DNA from: Candidatus Latescibacterota bacterium
Lineage (GTDB): Bacteria > Latescibacterota > UBA2968 > UBA8231
Reading direction: 5' to 3'
DNA length: 10,617 nt
Assembly (NCBI GenBank): GCA_021295675.1
Contig: JAGWBY010000070.1
Span: 1 to 10,617 of the forward strand
The notes beneath the pieces are model-generated. The model had not been told where the DNA came from. It ran no database searches and saw nothing but the letters and a program-made list of their open reading frames with translations. Shown here one piece after another: positions 1 to 6,865 of this stretch; position 1 is the stretch's first letter; the number at the start of each line of letters is the position of its first letter. The position numbers were made by a program, and so were the translations under genes.

Positions 1-16
1 TCGTCTTAGTGCTCAT
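1..16 (-). CDS. 5' end of an unidentified minus-strand gene (partial)
   Basis: Reading the minus strand, an ATG at 16-14 is preceded by GGAGGG (28-23) with a 6-nt spacer, an ordinary ribosome-binding site and start arrangement. The codons before the window edge read Met-Ser-Thr-Lys-Thr. Nothing can be said about function. If real, the gene is divergent from the acetyltransferase gene at 110, and both promoters would lie in the 93-nt gap between them. The call rests only on the spacing of the ribosome-binding site and start, so chance is possible. Confidence 0.45.
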
Positions 17-96
17 TTTTATCCCTCCAAGTCGCTATCCCTTGCGAAATTAAATGAACTTCGGTGGATCCGAGGTGCAACACCAATCGCCATAAA

Positions 97-102
97 AAGG
101 AG
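97..102 (+). promoter_or_regulatory. Ribosome-binding site of the GNAT gene
   Basis: AAGGAG lies 7 nt before the ATG at 110 and fixes that start. The gap 17-109 also serves the presumed divergent gene at the left edge. I see no convincing paired -35/-10 hexamers in it for either direction. Confidence 0.75.
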
Positions 103-109
103 AACGGCG

Positions 110-1294
110 ATGCAGCAACCCCATTACAATAAAGACCTAGACGTCCGCCAGATAGGGACAGAGGATTTACCTCGTGCTCGCCTAGTGGCCGGACGCGCCT
201 TTATGGAACACGCCGAAGATTGGTACGGGGATGATGAGACGGCGCTGGCTGGCTTTGATGGAGAAGGGACTTTGGTGTGTGCCTTGGGCTATCAGCCCGA
301 ATCGCTGTGGTGGGGCGCGGCGCAGATTCCGGCTGGGGCCATCGGCGGGGTGGCTACCGATCCCAAGTACAAGCGGCGCGGGCACGCTGGTGGGCTTATG
401 GTGCAGGCCATTCACATACTGCGGGCACGCGGTTGCTGTGTTAGCCCGCTGTGGCCTTTTTCCTTTAGGTGGTACGGCAAGTTCGGTTGGGCTTGTCCGG
501 CACCGAGGTTAGAACTGAAAGTATGGCCGGATCTGGTCCGCCAAGCCACGGCGACGGTGGGGGAGGTGCGGCGGGCGACTGCGGACGACGCGAGCGCCGT
601 GCATCGATTGCACACCGAGGGGGCGCAGTTGCGCAATGGGCAGTCGGTGCGCTCAGAAGCGTTTTGGCAAAAAGAGGAGATACGGCGCGAGCTTTGGGTG
701 CTGGAGGGGGACGGTGGGGAAGTGGACTGCTCGGCGCTGATGTTAATAGGGGACTTGGGGCGCGCCCAAGGCAAACGCATTACCGTGCGAGAGCTGCACG
801 CGGCTTCTTTTGCCGCTCAATTGAAGTTCGTGCGGTCCGTGGCTGATATGGATGGGCTAGCGGCCTTGAACCTCGATCTGCCGCCCGACAGCTTGCTGCT
901 CGGCGCATTCCCAGAGCGCTTTAATGCATCCGTTGAGTTCGACTTGGCGTTGCGCGTACTGGACGTGGCCCAAGCCTTAGCGCATCTCAAGCCGCCTGAA
1001 AATTTGCGGGCGACGGTCTCGTTTGAGGTCGCCGATTGGGTGGTGAATGCCGACAAGCCGCTGGCCGTGACGGTGCAGGCTGAAGGGGGACAGGTGCAGG
1101 TTGCGGCAAAGTCAGACAAAGACGCGCTGTGCTGCGATATTAACACCTTTACGCGATTGTTTGCCGGCGGTTTGACCGTGGCCCAAGCCCGGGCTATGGG
1201 ACGTTTGACCGGCGGCAATCCGGCGGTGGGGATGGCCTGCGATGCGTTGCTGCACGGGCGCGTGCCGTACCGCTCCGATGTCGAGGTGGGGTAG
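110..1294 (+). CDS. Eis-like GNAT N-acetyltransferase with C-terminal SCP2-like domain
   Basis: This 394-residue protein has the size and layout of the Eis family: two GNAT-fold units followed by a sterol-carrier-protein-2-like domain. The acetyl-CoA binding motif is visible at residues 79-97, with TDPKYKRRGHAGGLM providing the R-R-G-x-A-G pyrophosphate loop. The WYGKFGW segment at 121-127 matches the Eis F/WY-x-x-FG-Y/W block, whose Tyr (here Y122) is the proposed general acid in characterised members. The second GNAT-like unit spans about 150-280. The SCP2-like tail, about 280-394, ends with the family-typical RLFAGGLTVAQA block and a free C-terminus. Known Eis enzymes acetylate amines of aminoglycosides, peptides or lysines using acetyl-CoA in the cytosol; the substrate here is unknown. 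The PhyH oxygenase gene starts 31 nt downstream on the same strand, so the two are probably cotranscribed. Confidence 0.88.
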   Translation: MQQPHYNKDLDVRQIGTEDLPRARLVAGRAFMEHAEDWYGDDETALAGFDGEGTLVCALGYQPESLWWGAAQIPAGAIGGVATDPKYKRRGHAGGLMVQAIHILRARGCCVSPLWPFSFRWYGKFGWACPAPRLELKVWPDLVRQATATVGEVRRATADDASAVHRLHTEGAQLRNGQSVRSEAFWQKEEIRRELWVLEGDGGEVDCSALMLIGDLGRAQGKRITVRELHAASFAAQLKFVRSVADMDGLAALNLDLPPDSLLLGAFPERFNASVEFDLALRVLDVAQALAHLKPPENLRATVSFEVADWVVNADKPLAVTVQAEGGQVQVAAKSDKDALCCDINTFTRLFAGGLTVAQARAMGRLTGGNPAVGMACDALLHGRVPYRSDVEVG

Positions 1295-1314
1295 GGTCAA
1301 ACGCATAACTTCGG

Positions 1315-1320
1315 AAGGAG
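1315..1320 (+). promoter_or_regulatory. Ribosome-binding site deciding the PhyH-1 start
   Basis: AAGGAG ends 5 nt before the ATG at 1326. It sets the start there rather than at an in-frame ATG at 1242, which lies inside the upstream gene and has no such site. Confidence 0.8.
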
Positions 1321-1325
1321 AAATT

Positions 1326-2075
1326 ATGGCTTTAGCGACAGAGACACATTTGCGGCAATACCGCGAAGAAGGCTATTGCCTAGTCGAAGAATTGATCCCG
1401 GCCGATCTGATCGAGGTCGCTTGCCAGCGCACTATGGAAATAGCCGGGGACTTGCCCGACTGGTCGGAGAGGCATTTCCAAGTGCTCGATCCAAGCCGTT
1501 ATAAAGCCGCTGGGGGCAGTCCGCTGCCGGGCGGCATTCAGCAGCCGGCCAGCCAGGAAGAGGTGTTCTCGCGGGTCGCCGATCATTCGCGCTTGGCCGA
1601 AGTCATGGCGGCCCTGCTGGAAGGGCCAGTGGAGCGGTTTACCGATCAGGTAGGGGTCAAGCACGCCGCAATCGCCGAAGAGCAGGGGGGCTGTAGCTAT
1701 TTCCATCAGGATTCGTTCTACTGGAAAATAGCGCCAGAGTTGGGGTGCAACTGTTGGATTCCCTTGACGGATGTCGGGATAGAAGCCAGCGCCTTGGCCG
1801 TGATGCCGGCCAGCCACCAGGGTTGGCAGCTCATCGAGCACGAATCGTACTACGACGATCCGCCCATGGGCCACGTGGGCGACGATGGCTTCCAGCCCTT
1901 CAAGCGCCATCGCGTGCCTCTGGAGCAGGTGGACTTTGCCGAGGAGAAGCTAATTGCCACTAGGCCGGGAGACGGATTGTTCTTCAGCAATTACACCTGG
2001 CACCGCAGCGAGCCGAACCGCAGCGGCCGGTCGCAGGCCTTTTACGCCATTGCGTACCAGCGTCGCGGTTCGTGA
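1326..2075 (+). CDS. Phytanoyl-CoA dioxygenase (PhyH) family Fe(II)/2-oxoglutarate oxygenase 1
   Basis: A 249-residue member of the PhyH family of non-haem iron, 2-oxoglutarate-dependent oxygenases, which hydroxylate small molecules or acyl-CoA/natural-product intermediates in the cytosol. The iron-binding facial triad is visible: H127-Q-D129 in CSYFHQDSFYWK and H226 in NYTWHRSEPN. R235 is the likely 2-oxoglutarate carboxylate contact. The SALAVMPASHQGWQL block (155-169) is the usual PhyH stretch of small residues and P-x-S-H between the metal motifs. Length is typical for bacterial members. It lies 31 nt after the acetyltransferase gene with its own strong ribosome-binding site, so a two-gene operon is likely. 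Substrate cannot be predicted. It differs strongly from the second PhyH protein at 5913 outside the metal motifs, so the two are not a recent duplication. Confidence 0.9.
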   Translation: MALATETHLRQYREEGYCLVEELIPADLIEVACQRTMEIAGDLPDWSERHFQVLDPSRYKAAGGSPLPGGIQQPASQEEVFSRVADHSRLAEVMAALLEGPVERFTDQVGVKHAAIAEEQGGCSYFHQDSFYWKIAPELGCNCWIPLTDVGIEASALAVMPASHQGWQLIEHESYYDDPPMGHVGDDGFQPFKRHRVPLEQVDFAEEKLIATRPGDGLFFSNYTWHRSEPNRSGRSQAFYAIAYQRRGS

Positions 2076-2121
2076 CCGTATCGCGTGAGCGAGGCGTGGT
2101 GGCATTGTTAGCCGTCTCTTG

Positions 2122-4503
2122 TCAGTAAACGACCGACACTGTCCGACCGACGGTCTCACTGCGCGCATCCCCCTCCAACTCCATCCGCAGAAGGTAGATC
2201 CCCGGCGACACCAGCCGGCCTCCTCCATCCCGGCCATCCCAGACAAATCCCTGCGATCCGGCCATCGCCTCCCGGTCGATCTCCCGAATCAGCCGGCCCG
2301 ACAGATCGAAAACCCGCAGTTGCAGCGGCCGGTTTTCCAGTACGTTCACTAGGTCCAGAGCGATTTTGAGTTGGTCGTTGGTGCCGTCGCCATTGGGGGT
2401 GAGCACCGTGGGGCCAATAACCAAGTTGGCCAACAGATCGCGGCTCACCGGCAGGTTCACCACGTTGGTGCTACTCTCCACCGCGTCCGTGGCATCGCCC
2501 GGATCTACTAGCTGCCGCGCCGGAAGATTCCCATCGCCGAGGAAGAGGTCAAAACGCGTGGCCTGCAGGAAAACCGCAGCGGCAAATCGCAGTTCCACCA
2601 GATCATCGCTGTGGATCGGGCTGGGAAAAACCGCCCGAAAACCGGAAGGCGTGGCTTCGGCCTCAACCTCTACCAGCTCTCCATTCAGGTATGCCTCCTG
2701 GAAGCGCACCTCTGTGGATGTCTCCATTTCTACTCGATCAAAGCCGCTGGCGCGCGTCTCTTGGGATTTCAAGTAATAGGTAAAGTCGATCCATTCTCCT
2801 GGCTGCACTTCGACCGGATAGATTTCTCCAGCCGTGGTATTCGCCAGCGGCGATGAGAAATCCAGCTCTAGCCAGTCCAGCGTAGCCGCTGCCCGCGGCG
2901 TGTCGCTAACCAGGCGCATATCCAGCTCTACATAGCGGCGCAAGGATGGCGAGAGGAAGATTCCCCCGCCCGGACGATAGATCCGGCTCCACGGACTCCA
3001 TCCCTCACCGACGGTGAATACCGTGTCCACAGGTCCTTTGAAACTGGGTATCAGTTTGTTGTATTTCCTCTCCGTGACCACCTTCCCATCCTTGTCGTGA
3101 TAGGTGATCTGTGCCTTGAGGTGATTGCCCGCGCGACTGCGGATCTCGACCCTCGTTCTGGGCGGCGTATTCGCTTCCCAGCGCACGGCCGACACATTCT
3201 TCAGCCCTCCTAGGTCGAGTATGGGCGAGACTAGAGGTAGTTCCCGAGGATACCCCTCGCCAAAGACTTGGATTTCGCTCACTCTGCCACGCGCATTGCA
3301 CGGCCAGGGATCCCACAGGCCCGACTCCCTGCCGCACACCGAGTCCCAGTACCTCCAGAAGACCCGCAAGTAGCGCACCGGACTCAGCGCGAAATGGTGA
3401 TCGACAAAAGGAATATTGGCGCGCTCGCTGTAGGGAAAAGTGCCCGAGTAGTGTTTATTCCATCTGAGAGTGCCGTCCGGGGACAGCGAGCCGTCCGAGG
3501 TCATAAATTCGTAGAACTGAAAGTCAAAGGTGTAGGACCCGCCGATTCCCTGTATGCCGACCAGCCGCGTCTGGTCAACCCAGAATGTCGCCCCCAGGTC
3601 CAGGGTCATCCTAGAGTTGACATCGCTGAGGCCGCGCTGGTGTCGCGACTGCCTCAGCCCGCTCGCCAAATTGCCATCCACCATGAGCCGAGCATTGCTC
3701 ACGACGGTCTTGGCGTTTGGATTTGAAAGGTTCAGGATGACATCGAGCGCGCCACCACGCTCCAGCAATCCCAAGGCCATGTTGTCTCCCACAGCCTCCA
3801 CTTGTACCTCCACGAGCCGGGCCTGCGGCACGTAGTGCAGTACCTCGAAGCGCAGAAACTGCATTAGCTGAGATCTCGCCCGCTTCAGCTCAAAGTGTAC
3901 TTCGCGTCGGTCGTTGCTCTTGAAGCGCTCTCTGGTGCGATACACTAGGGCACCAGGTATGGGGATGCCAACTTGGTCAACCGCGGGCTCTCCGTCGGAC
4001 AGGAAGATCTCGAACAGATCCATGGGCGGTGCCGCCTCGTCAAAGATCAGGATTACGCGCCGAGCGGAAATCCCCCTGCCCAAATCCACTTCCAACCACC
4101 AGTCCTCAGGGGGATCGGCTGGGTCCGGGCCCCAGCCACTTTGAAGATCGCCGTCCAATGCCAGAAATGCGTCCGGCAAATTAGAGCCGGCTGCTCTGAT
4201 GCCGCCGCCGAAATCAGCGGCGTTGAGCGTCGCCTTGATCTGCTTGCGGCTTTCAACCGGTCGCAGCCATCCGTCCGGGGTGATCTCCACGGCTCCGGTC
4301 GGCACCTTCCAGGACTGCCATTCCCGCGCGGTGTCGAAGCGGACCTGATCGGCTGATAGGGCACAGGGGATCAGAAGTCCCGCACATGCCATCCGGGATA
4401 CTCGGCGAATCTTTGCGAAGGTCTTGCTGATGCTGCGATCATCGCGTAGCACGACGAAATTGACTTCGCGACTGTTCGCATCGCGGAGGAAGCGCAGATC
4501 CAT
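2122..4503 (-). CDS. Large secreted protein with discoidin-like domains and a C-terminal FlgD/CHU_C-type Ig-like module
   Basis: A 793-residue protein. A basic stretch (K31-R37) precedes a short hydrophobic segment (38-50, ending ALSA), which looks like a signal peptide with an unusually long n-region. Residues about 95-235 resemble an F5/8 type C (discoidin) jelly roll, including DAFLALDGDLQSGW and WWLEVDLG. A second such unit at about 265-415 carries MVDGNLASG and MTLDLG. Residues 420-690 look beta-rich without a clear family. The tail from about 690 carries LTPNGDGTNDQLKI, LQLRVFDLSGRLIREI, WDGRDGGGRLVSPGIYLLR: the FlgD-Ig / CHU_C-like module found at the end of many exported proteins and, in Bacteroidota, used as a sorting tail. 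Likely role: carbohydrate or surface binding outside the cell; no catalytic motif is visible. The start at 4503 is preceded 6 nt upstream by a weak AGGGG. An internal ATG at 4392 would give a minimal signal peptide but lacks a ribosome-binding site. The gene is convergent with PhyH-1, 46 nt apart. Confidence 0.8.
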   Translation of the reverse strand: MDLRFLRDANSREVNFVVLRDDRSISKTFAKIRRVSRMACAGLLIPCALSADQVRFDTAREWQSWKVPTGAVEITPDGWLRPVESRKQIKATLNAADFGGGIRAAGSNLPDAFLALDGDLQSGWGPDPADPPEDWWLEVDLGRGISARRVILIFDEAAPPMDLFEIFLSDGEPAVDQVGIPIPGALVYRTRERFKSNDRREVHFELKRARSQLMQFLRFEVLHYVPQARLVEVQVEAVGDNMALGLLERGGALDVILNLSNPNAKTVVSNARLMVDGNLASGLRQSRHQRGLSDVNSRMTLDLGATFWVDQTRLVGIQGIGGSYTFDFQFYEFMTSDGSLSPDGTLRWNKHYSGTFPYSERANIPFVDHHFALSPVRYLRVFWRYWDSVCGRESGLWDPWPCNARGRVSEIQVFGEGYPRELPLVSPILDLGGLKNVSAVRWEANTPPRTRVEIRSRAGNHLKAQITYHDKDGKVVTERKYNKLIPSFKGPVDTVFTVGEGWSPWSRIYRPGGGIFLSPSLRRYVELDMRLVSDTPRAAATLDWLELDFSSPLANTTAGEIYPVEVQPGEWIDFTYYLKSQETRASGFDRVEMETSTEVRFQEAYLNGELVEVEAEATPSGFRAVFPSPIHSDDLVELRFAAAVFLQATRFDLFLGDGNLPARQLVDPGDATDAVESSTNVVNLPVSRDLLANLVIGPTVLTPNGDGTNDQLKIALDLVNVLENRPLQLRVFDLSGRLIREIDREAMAGSQGFVWDGRDGGGRLVSPGIYLLRMELEGDARSETVGRTVSVVY

Positions 4504-4570
4504 CGTAGACCCCTGAGTGTCTTCGGTTAAGTGGTTTGATCACCATGTTCTCAAAGCGAGCCTCGGGAAC

Positions 4571-4598
4571 ATCATAATAATAATGGACCCCTATTCAA
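4571..4598 (-). promoter_or_regulatory. Candidate sigma70-type promoter for the discoidin-like gene
   Basis: On the minus strand TTGAAT (4598-4593) and TATGAT (4576-4571) are separated by 16 bp, close to the consensus hexamers. Transcription would begin near 4564, giving a leader of about 60 nt before the start at 4503. The whole gap 4504-4725 is visibly richer in A and T than the genes on both sides. Confidence 0.45.
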
Positions 4599-4667
4599 CA
4601 ATTATTTTTAGTTGAGTAACACATAATTTCATCATGTTAGTGAAGCCCCATAGGTATAGCAGGTCTC

Positions 4668-4695
4668 TTGACAGATAGATGTTAAGTGGTATTTT
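4668..4695 (+). promoter_or_regulatory. Candidate sigma70-type promoter for the AAA+ ATPase gene
   Basis: A perfect TTGACA at 4668-4673 is followed after 16 bp by TATTTT at 4690-4695. This would start transcription near 4702 with a leader of only about 20-25 nt. It is divergent from the promoter candidate at 4571-4598. A purine-rich ribosome-binding site AAGGA (4718-4722) sits rather close to the ATG at 4726. Confidence 0.5.
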
Positions 4696-4725
4696 GGAAG
4701 TAATAATTCCAAAAAAGAAGGAAAA

Positions 4726-5889
4726 ATGGAAATAAAGAGGCGATTTTTCCAGGCATCGGAGACCAGCTTTTTTCTTTTTGGTCCTCGCGGCACAGGCAAA
4801 TCGACCTGGCTTCATGCCCATTTGCAGGACGCCTTGCTCGTGGATCTGCTCGCTCCAGAGACGTATCGGCTCTACTCGGCCCGTCCCGAAAGGCTGGGGG
4901 AACTCATCGCTGGCAATCCCGCCAAGAACACTGTCATCATCGACGAGGTGCAAAAGCTTCCCGAGTTACTCGATGTGGTCCATCAGCTCATTGAGCAGCA
5001 CCGATCGCTCCGGTTCGTCCTCACCGGCTCTAGCGCGAGAAAACTGAAGCGCACCGGGGTTGACCTACTGGCTGGCCGAGCCGTGCTCAAGACCATGCAC
5101 CCCTTTATGGCTGCTGAACTCGGGGCTACTTTTGACCTAGCGCGCGCCCTGCGCTTTGGGCTTGTGCCCTTGGTTGTGGATTCAGCATCTCCTGCCGAGG
5201 CGCTCGGCGCGTATGCCGCTCTTTACCTGCGAGAAGAAGTTCAGATGGAGGGTTTGGTGCGCAACGTCGGCAACTTCTCGCGCTTTTTGGAAGCCATCAG
5301 CTTTTCGCATGGATCCGTGCTGAGTATTTCCGCGGTCGCTAGGGAGTGCCAAGTCGAGCGGAAGACTGTCGAGGGGTACATCGACATTTTGGAGGATCTG
5401 TTGTTGTGTTTTCGGGTGCCGGTGTTTGCCAAGCGGGCCAAAAGGCACCTAATCGCCCATCCTAAATTCTACTTCTTCGATGCCGGCGTCTTCAAATCGC
5501 TGCGGCCGTCCGGCCCGCTCGATCGCCCCGAAGAAATACACGGCAGCGCTTTAGAGGGGCTAGTGGCTCAGCATTTGCGGGCTTGGAACGCGTACGGCGG
5601 CGAGCACTACACTCTGTCTTTTTGGCGCACCAAGTCGGGAAGAGAAGTCGATTTTGTCCTCTACGGGCCGGAAGGCTTTTGGGCTATAGAAGTCAAAAAC
5701 AACCGCACCATCCGCCCAAGCGATCTCAACAGCCTGCGCGCTTTCAAACAAGACTATCCCGAAGCCGAAGTGTGTTTACTATATAGGGGAGACGAGCGGA
5801 TCGAAATGCAGGGAATACGCTGCCTGCCCTGCGGCGAATTTTTGCAAGGGCTGGTACCGGGCCGACCTTTGCTAGCCCACACCTATTGA
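4726..5889 (+). CDS. AAA+ ATPase with C-terminal DUF4143 domain
   Basis: A 387-residue protein of the widespread ATPase/DUF4143 family. The ATPase half shows Walker A GPRGTGKST (19-27, K25), Walker B TVIIDEVQKLP (69-79, D73/E74), the sensor-1 strand FVLTGSSARKL (97-107) and the LLAGRA block (114-119). A winged-helix-like stretch, about 198-232, precedes the DUF4143 half. That half has a nuclease-like motif arrangement: E277, E307-V-D309 and E322-V-K324 within FWAIEVKNNR. This resembles the PD-(D/E)xK fold, though activity has not been shown for most members. Length is typical for the family. Function is poorly known; members are often scattered singly, patchy in distribution and sometimes linked to toxin-antitoxin or mobile regions, and nothing here fixes a role. 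PhyH-2 starts 23 nt after the stop, so the two may share a transcript. Confidence 0.88.
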   Translation: MEIKRRFFQASETSFFLFGPRGTGKSTWLHAHLQDALLVDLLAPETYRLYSARPERLGELIAGNPAKNTVIIDEVQKLPELLDVVHQLIEQHRSLRFVLTGSSARKLKRTGVDLLAGRAVLKTMHPFMAAELGATFDLARALRFGLVPLVVDSASPAEALGAYAALYLREEVQMEGLVRNVGNFSRFLEAISFSHGSVLSISAVARECQVERKTVEGYIDILEDLLLCFRVPVFAKRAKRHLIAHPKFYFFDAGVFKSLRPSGPLDRPEEIHGSALEGLVAQHLRAWNAYGGEHYTLSFWRTKSGREVDFVLYGPEGFWAIEVKNNRTIRPSDLNSLRAFKQDYPEAEVCLLYRGDERIEMQGIRCLPCGEFLQGLVPGRPLLAHTY

Positions 5890-5898
5890 CCTTTCACA

Positions 5899-5904
5899 CA
5901 GGAG
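5899..5904 (+). promoter_or_regulatory. Ribosome-binding site deciding the PhyH-2 start
   Basis: CAGGAG lies 8 nt before the ATG at 5913. It favours that start over an in-frame TTG at 5886 that overlaps the ATPase stop codon and would add nine residues. Confidence 0.75.
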
Positions 5905-5912
5905 CCTCCACC

Positions 5913-6830
5913 ATGACCGATTCCGCCTACCGCATTGTCCCGCCCGGCTTTACCGACGACGAGTGGGAAACCTTTAACCGCGAGGGAATCCTCTTTTTTG
6001 AAGATGCCCTCGATCAAGCGGCCATCGACGAACTCACTGCTGCCATCAATCGCGTTTGCCAATCCAGCCCCAAATATCAGGAGGGGCAAACCTTCGGCTG
6101 CCAAAATATCGTCGAGCGCGATCCCGCCTTTGCCGCGCTCATCGATCACCCCCGGCACATCGGCTACGCCTACGACCTCTTCGGCGAATTGCTCAAGCTG
6201 CATCAGAGCCAGTTTTTTATCCGTCCGCCCGGCGGCGAACGCTACAATATCTGGCATCCCGATGGTGCCCGCGCCGTGCCGTACGGCACCTTCTCGCCCG
6301 AGTTGCCGCTGCAAATCAAGGTCGGCTTGTGGCTGACCGACCTGCCACGGGCCAAAATGGGCAACCTAGTGGTTCTGCCCGGCAGCCACCGCCAGCAATA
6401 CGTCGATGAGTACGACAGCCACGAGCCGATCCCGGGCGAACGGGTGGTCTGCCTGCGCAAGGGGACCATGACCTTCATGCACTCGAGCATCTGGCATCGC
6501 GTCGAGCCCAACGAGAGCGACGTGGTGCGCAAGAATATCTTCTACGCGTACTGCCCGGCTTGGGTCACTCCAGCCGACCGCCTCCAGTCCGATCCCGCTT
6601 GGTTTGAGACGCTCAACCGCGAGCAGCGCATCATCATGCGTTCCTACACCAACGCTTATCACAACGCCAAACCCCCGGCCTCCGACTTCCCGCTCTTCCT
6701 CGACCGCGAGACCGGCTTGGACCGCGATCCCGATGCCTACCGCGACGATGTGGCGTTGCACCGCCGCAAGCGCCGCACTTGGGCCGAGGGTAGGGGCGGT
6801 TTGCGAACCGAATCGCCGCACGTGGGCTGA
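5913..6830 (+). CDS. Phytanoyl-CoA dioxygenase (PhyH) family Fe(II)/2-oxoglutarate oxygenase 2, C-terminus encoded by a repeat
   Basis: A 305-residue PhyH-family oxygenase. The iron ligands are H115-P-D117 in YNIWHPDGAR and H195 in SSIWHRVEPN; R206 is the likely 2-oxoglutarate contact. Between them lies LPLQIKVGLWLTDL followed by GNLVVLPGSHRQQY, the conserved PhyH core. The extra C-terminal segment from about 215 (AWVTPADRL onward) is common in the larger bacterial members. Residues from about 287 to the stop (TWAEGRGGLRTESPHVG region) are encoded by the tandem 40/41-bp repeat at 6771-6854, and the stop codon at 6828-6830 lies inside the second copy. The natural end was therefore probably replaced by the repeat. 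The loss should be harmless, since the metal site is far upstream. The gene follows the AAA+ ATPase gene by 23 nt and converges on the ABC permease gene. Substrate unknown. Confidence 0.9.
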   Translation: MTDSAYRIVPPGFTDDEWETFNREGILFFEDALDQAAIDELTAAINRVCQSSPKYQEGQTFGCQNIVERDPAFAALIDHPRHIGYAYDLFGELLKLHQSQFFIRPPGGERYNIWHPDGARAVPYGTFSPELPLQIKVGLWLTDLPRAKMGNLVVLPGSHRQQYVDEYDSHEPIPGERVVCLRKGTMTFMHSSIWHRVEPNESDVVRKNIFYAYCPAWVTPADRLQSDPAWFETLNREQRIIMRSYTNAYHNAKPPASDFPLFLDRETGLDRDPDAYRDDVALHRRKRRTWAEGRGGLRTESPHVG

Positions 6831-6854
6831 GGGTAGGGGGCGGTTTGCGAACCG
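6771..6854. repeat. Tandem imperfect 40/41-bp repeat overlapping the end of PhyH-2
   Basis: Copy 1 covers 6771-6810 and copy 2 covers 6814-6854, a period of 43 bp. Both start CGCCGCAC and end GGCGGTTTGCGAACCG. They differ by two substitutions (ACTTGG/ACGTGG, GCCGAG/GCTGAG) and one G in the G-run. Copy 1 is in frame with PhyH-2; the change in copy 2 makes the TGA that ends the gene. I infer a dispersed genomic repeat family, because such GC-rich elements with a GGTTTGCGAACC core look like REP-type sequences, but only these two copies are visible here. Confidence 0.8.
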
Positions 6855-6865
6855 CCCCCTACTCT
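6830..6865. repeat. Long hairpin palindrome in the convergent gap (REP-like, possible bidirectional terminator)
   Basis: TAGGGGGCGGTT (6834-6845) pairs perfectly with AACCGCCCCCTA (6850-6861) around a TGCG loop, a 12-bp stem. Further pairs at 6833/6862, 6832/6863 (G-U), 6831/6864 and 6830/6865 extend it to 16. It fills the 34-nt gap exactly between the PhyH-2 stop (6828-6830) and the permease stop (6865-6867). Neither strand has a T-run after the stem, so it is not a standard intrinsic terminator, but such a stem could protect transcripts from both directions or reduce read-through. Confidence 0.75.

Noticed and set aside
412..846. Open frames on both strands inside the acetyltransferase gene
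   Set aside because: They are shadows of a well-supported gene, Ser/Arg/Gly-rich and without family motifs.
38..2000. Dedicated defence or biosynthetic cluster across the window
   Set aside because: Gene orientation changes several times and the neighbours share no known pathway; only small two- or three-gene units can be supported.
3125..3835. Several plus-strand open frames opposite the discoidin-like gene
   Set aside because: No ribosome-binding sites or recognisable motifs; the minus-strand frame is continuous over 793 codons with clear domains.
4572..4583. ATAATAATAAT-like triplet repeat
   Set aside because: It is very short and explained by the AT-rich promoter region; it overlaps the candidate -10 box.
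4591..4953. 120-residue minus-strand open frame
   Set aside because: It crosses the promoter gap and the start of the AAA+ gene, has a low-complexity C-terminal part, and no ribosome-binding site.
6771..6854. CRISPR-like array
   Set aside because: Only two units with a 3-nt gap and no spacer-sized intervening sequence.
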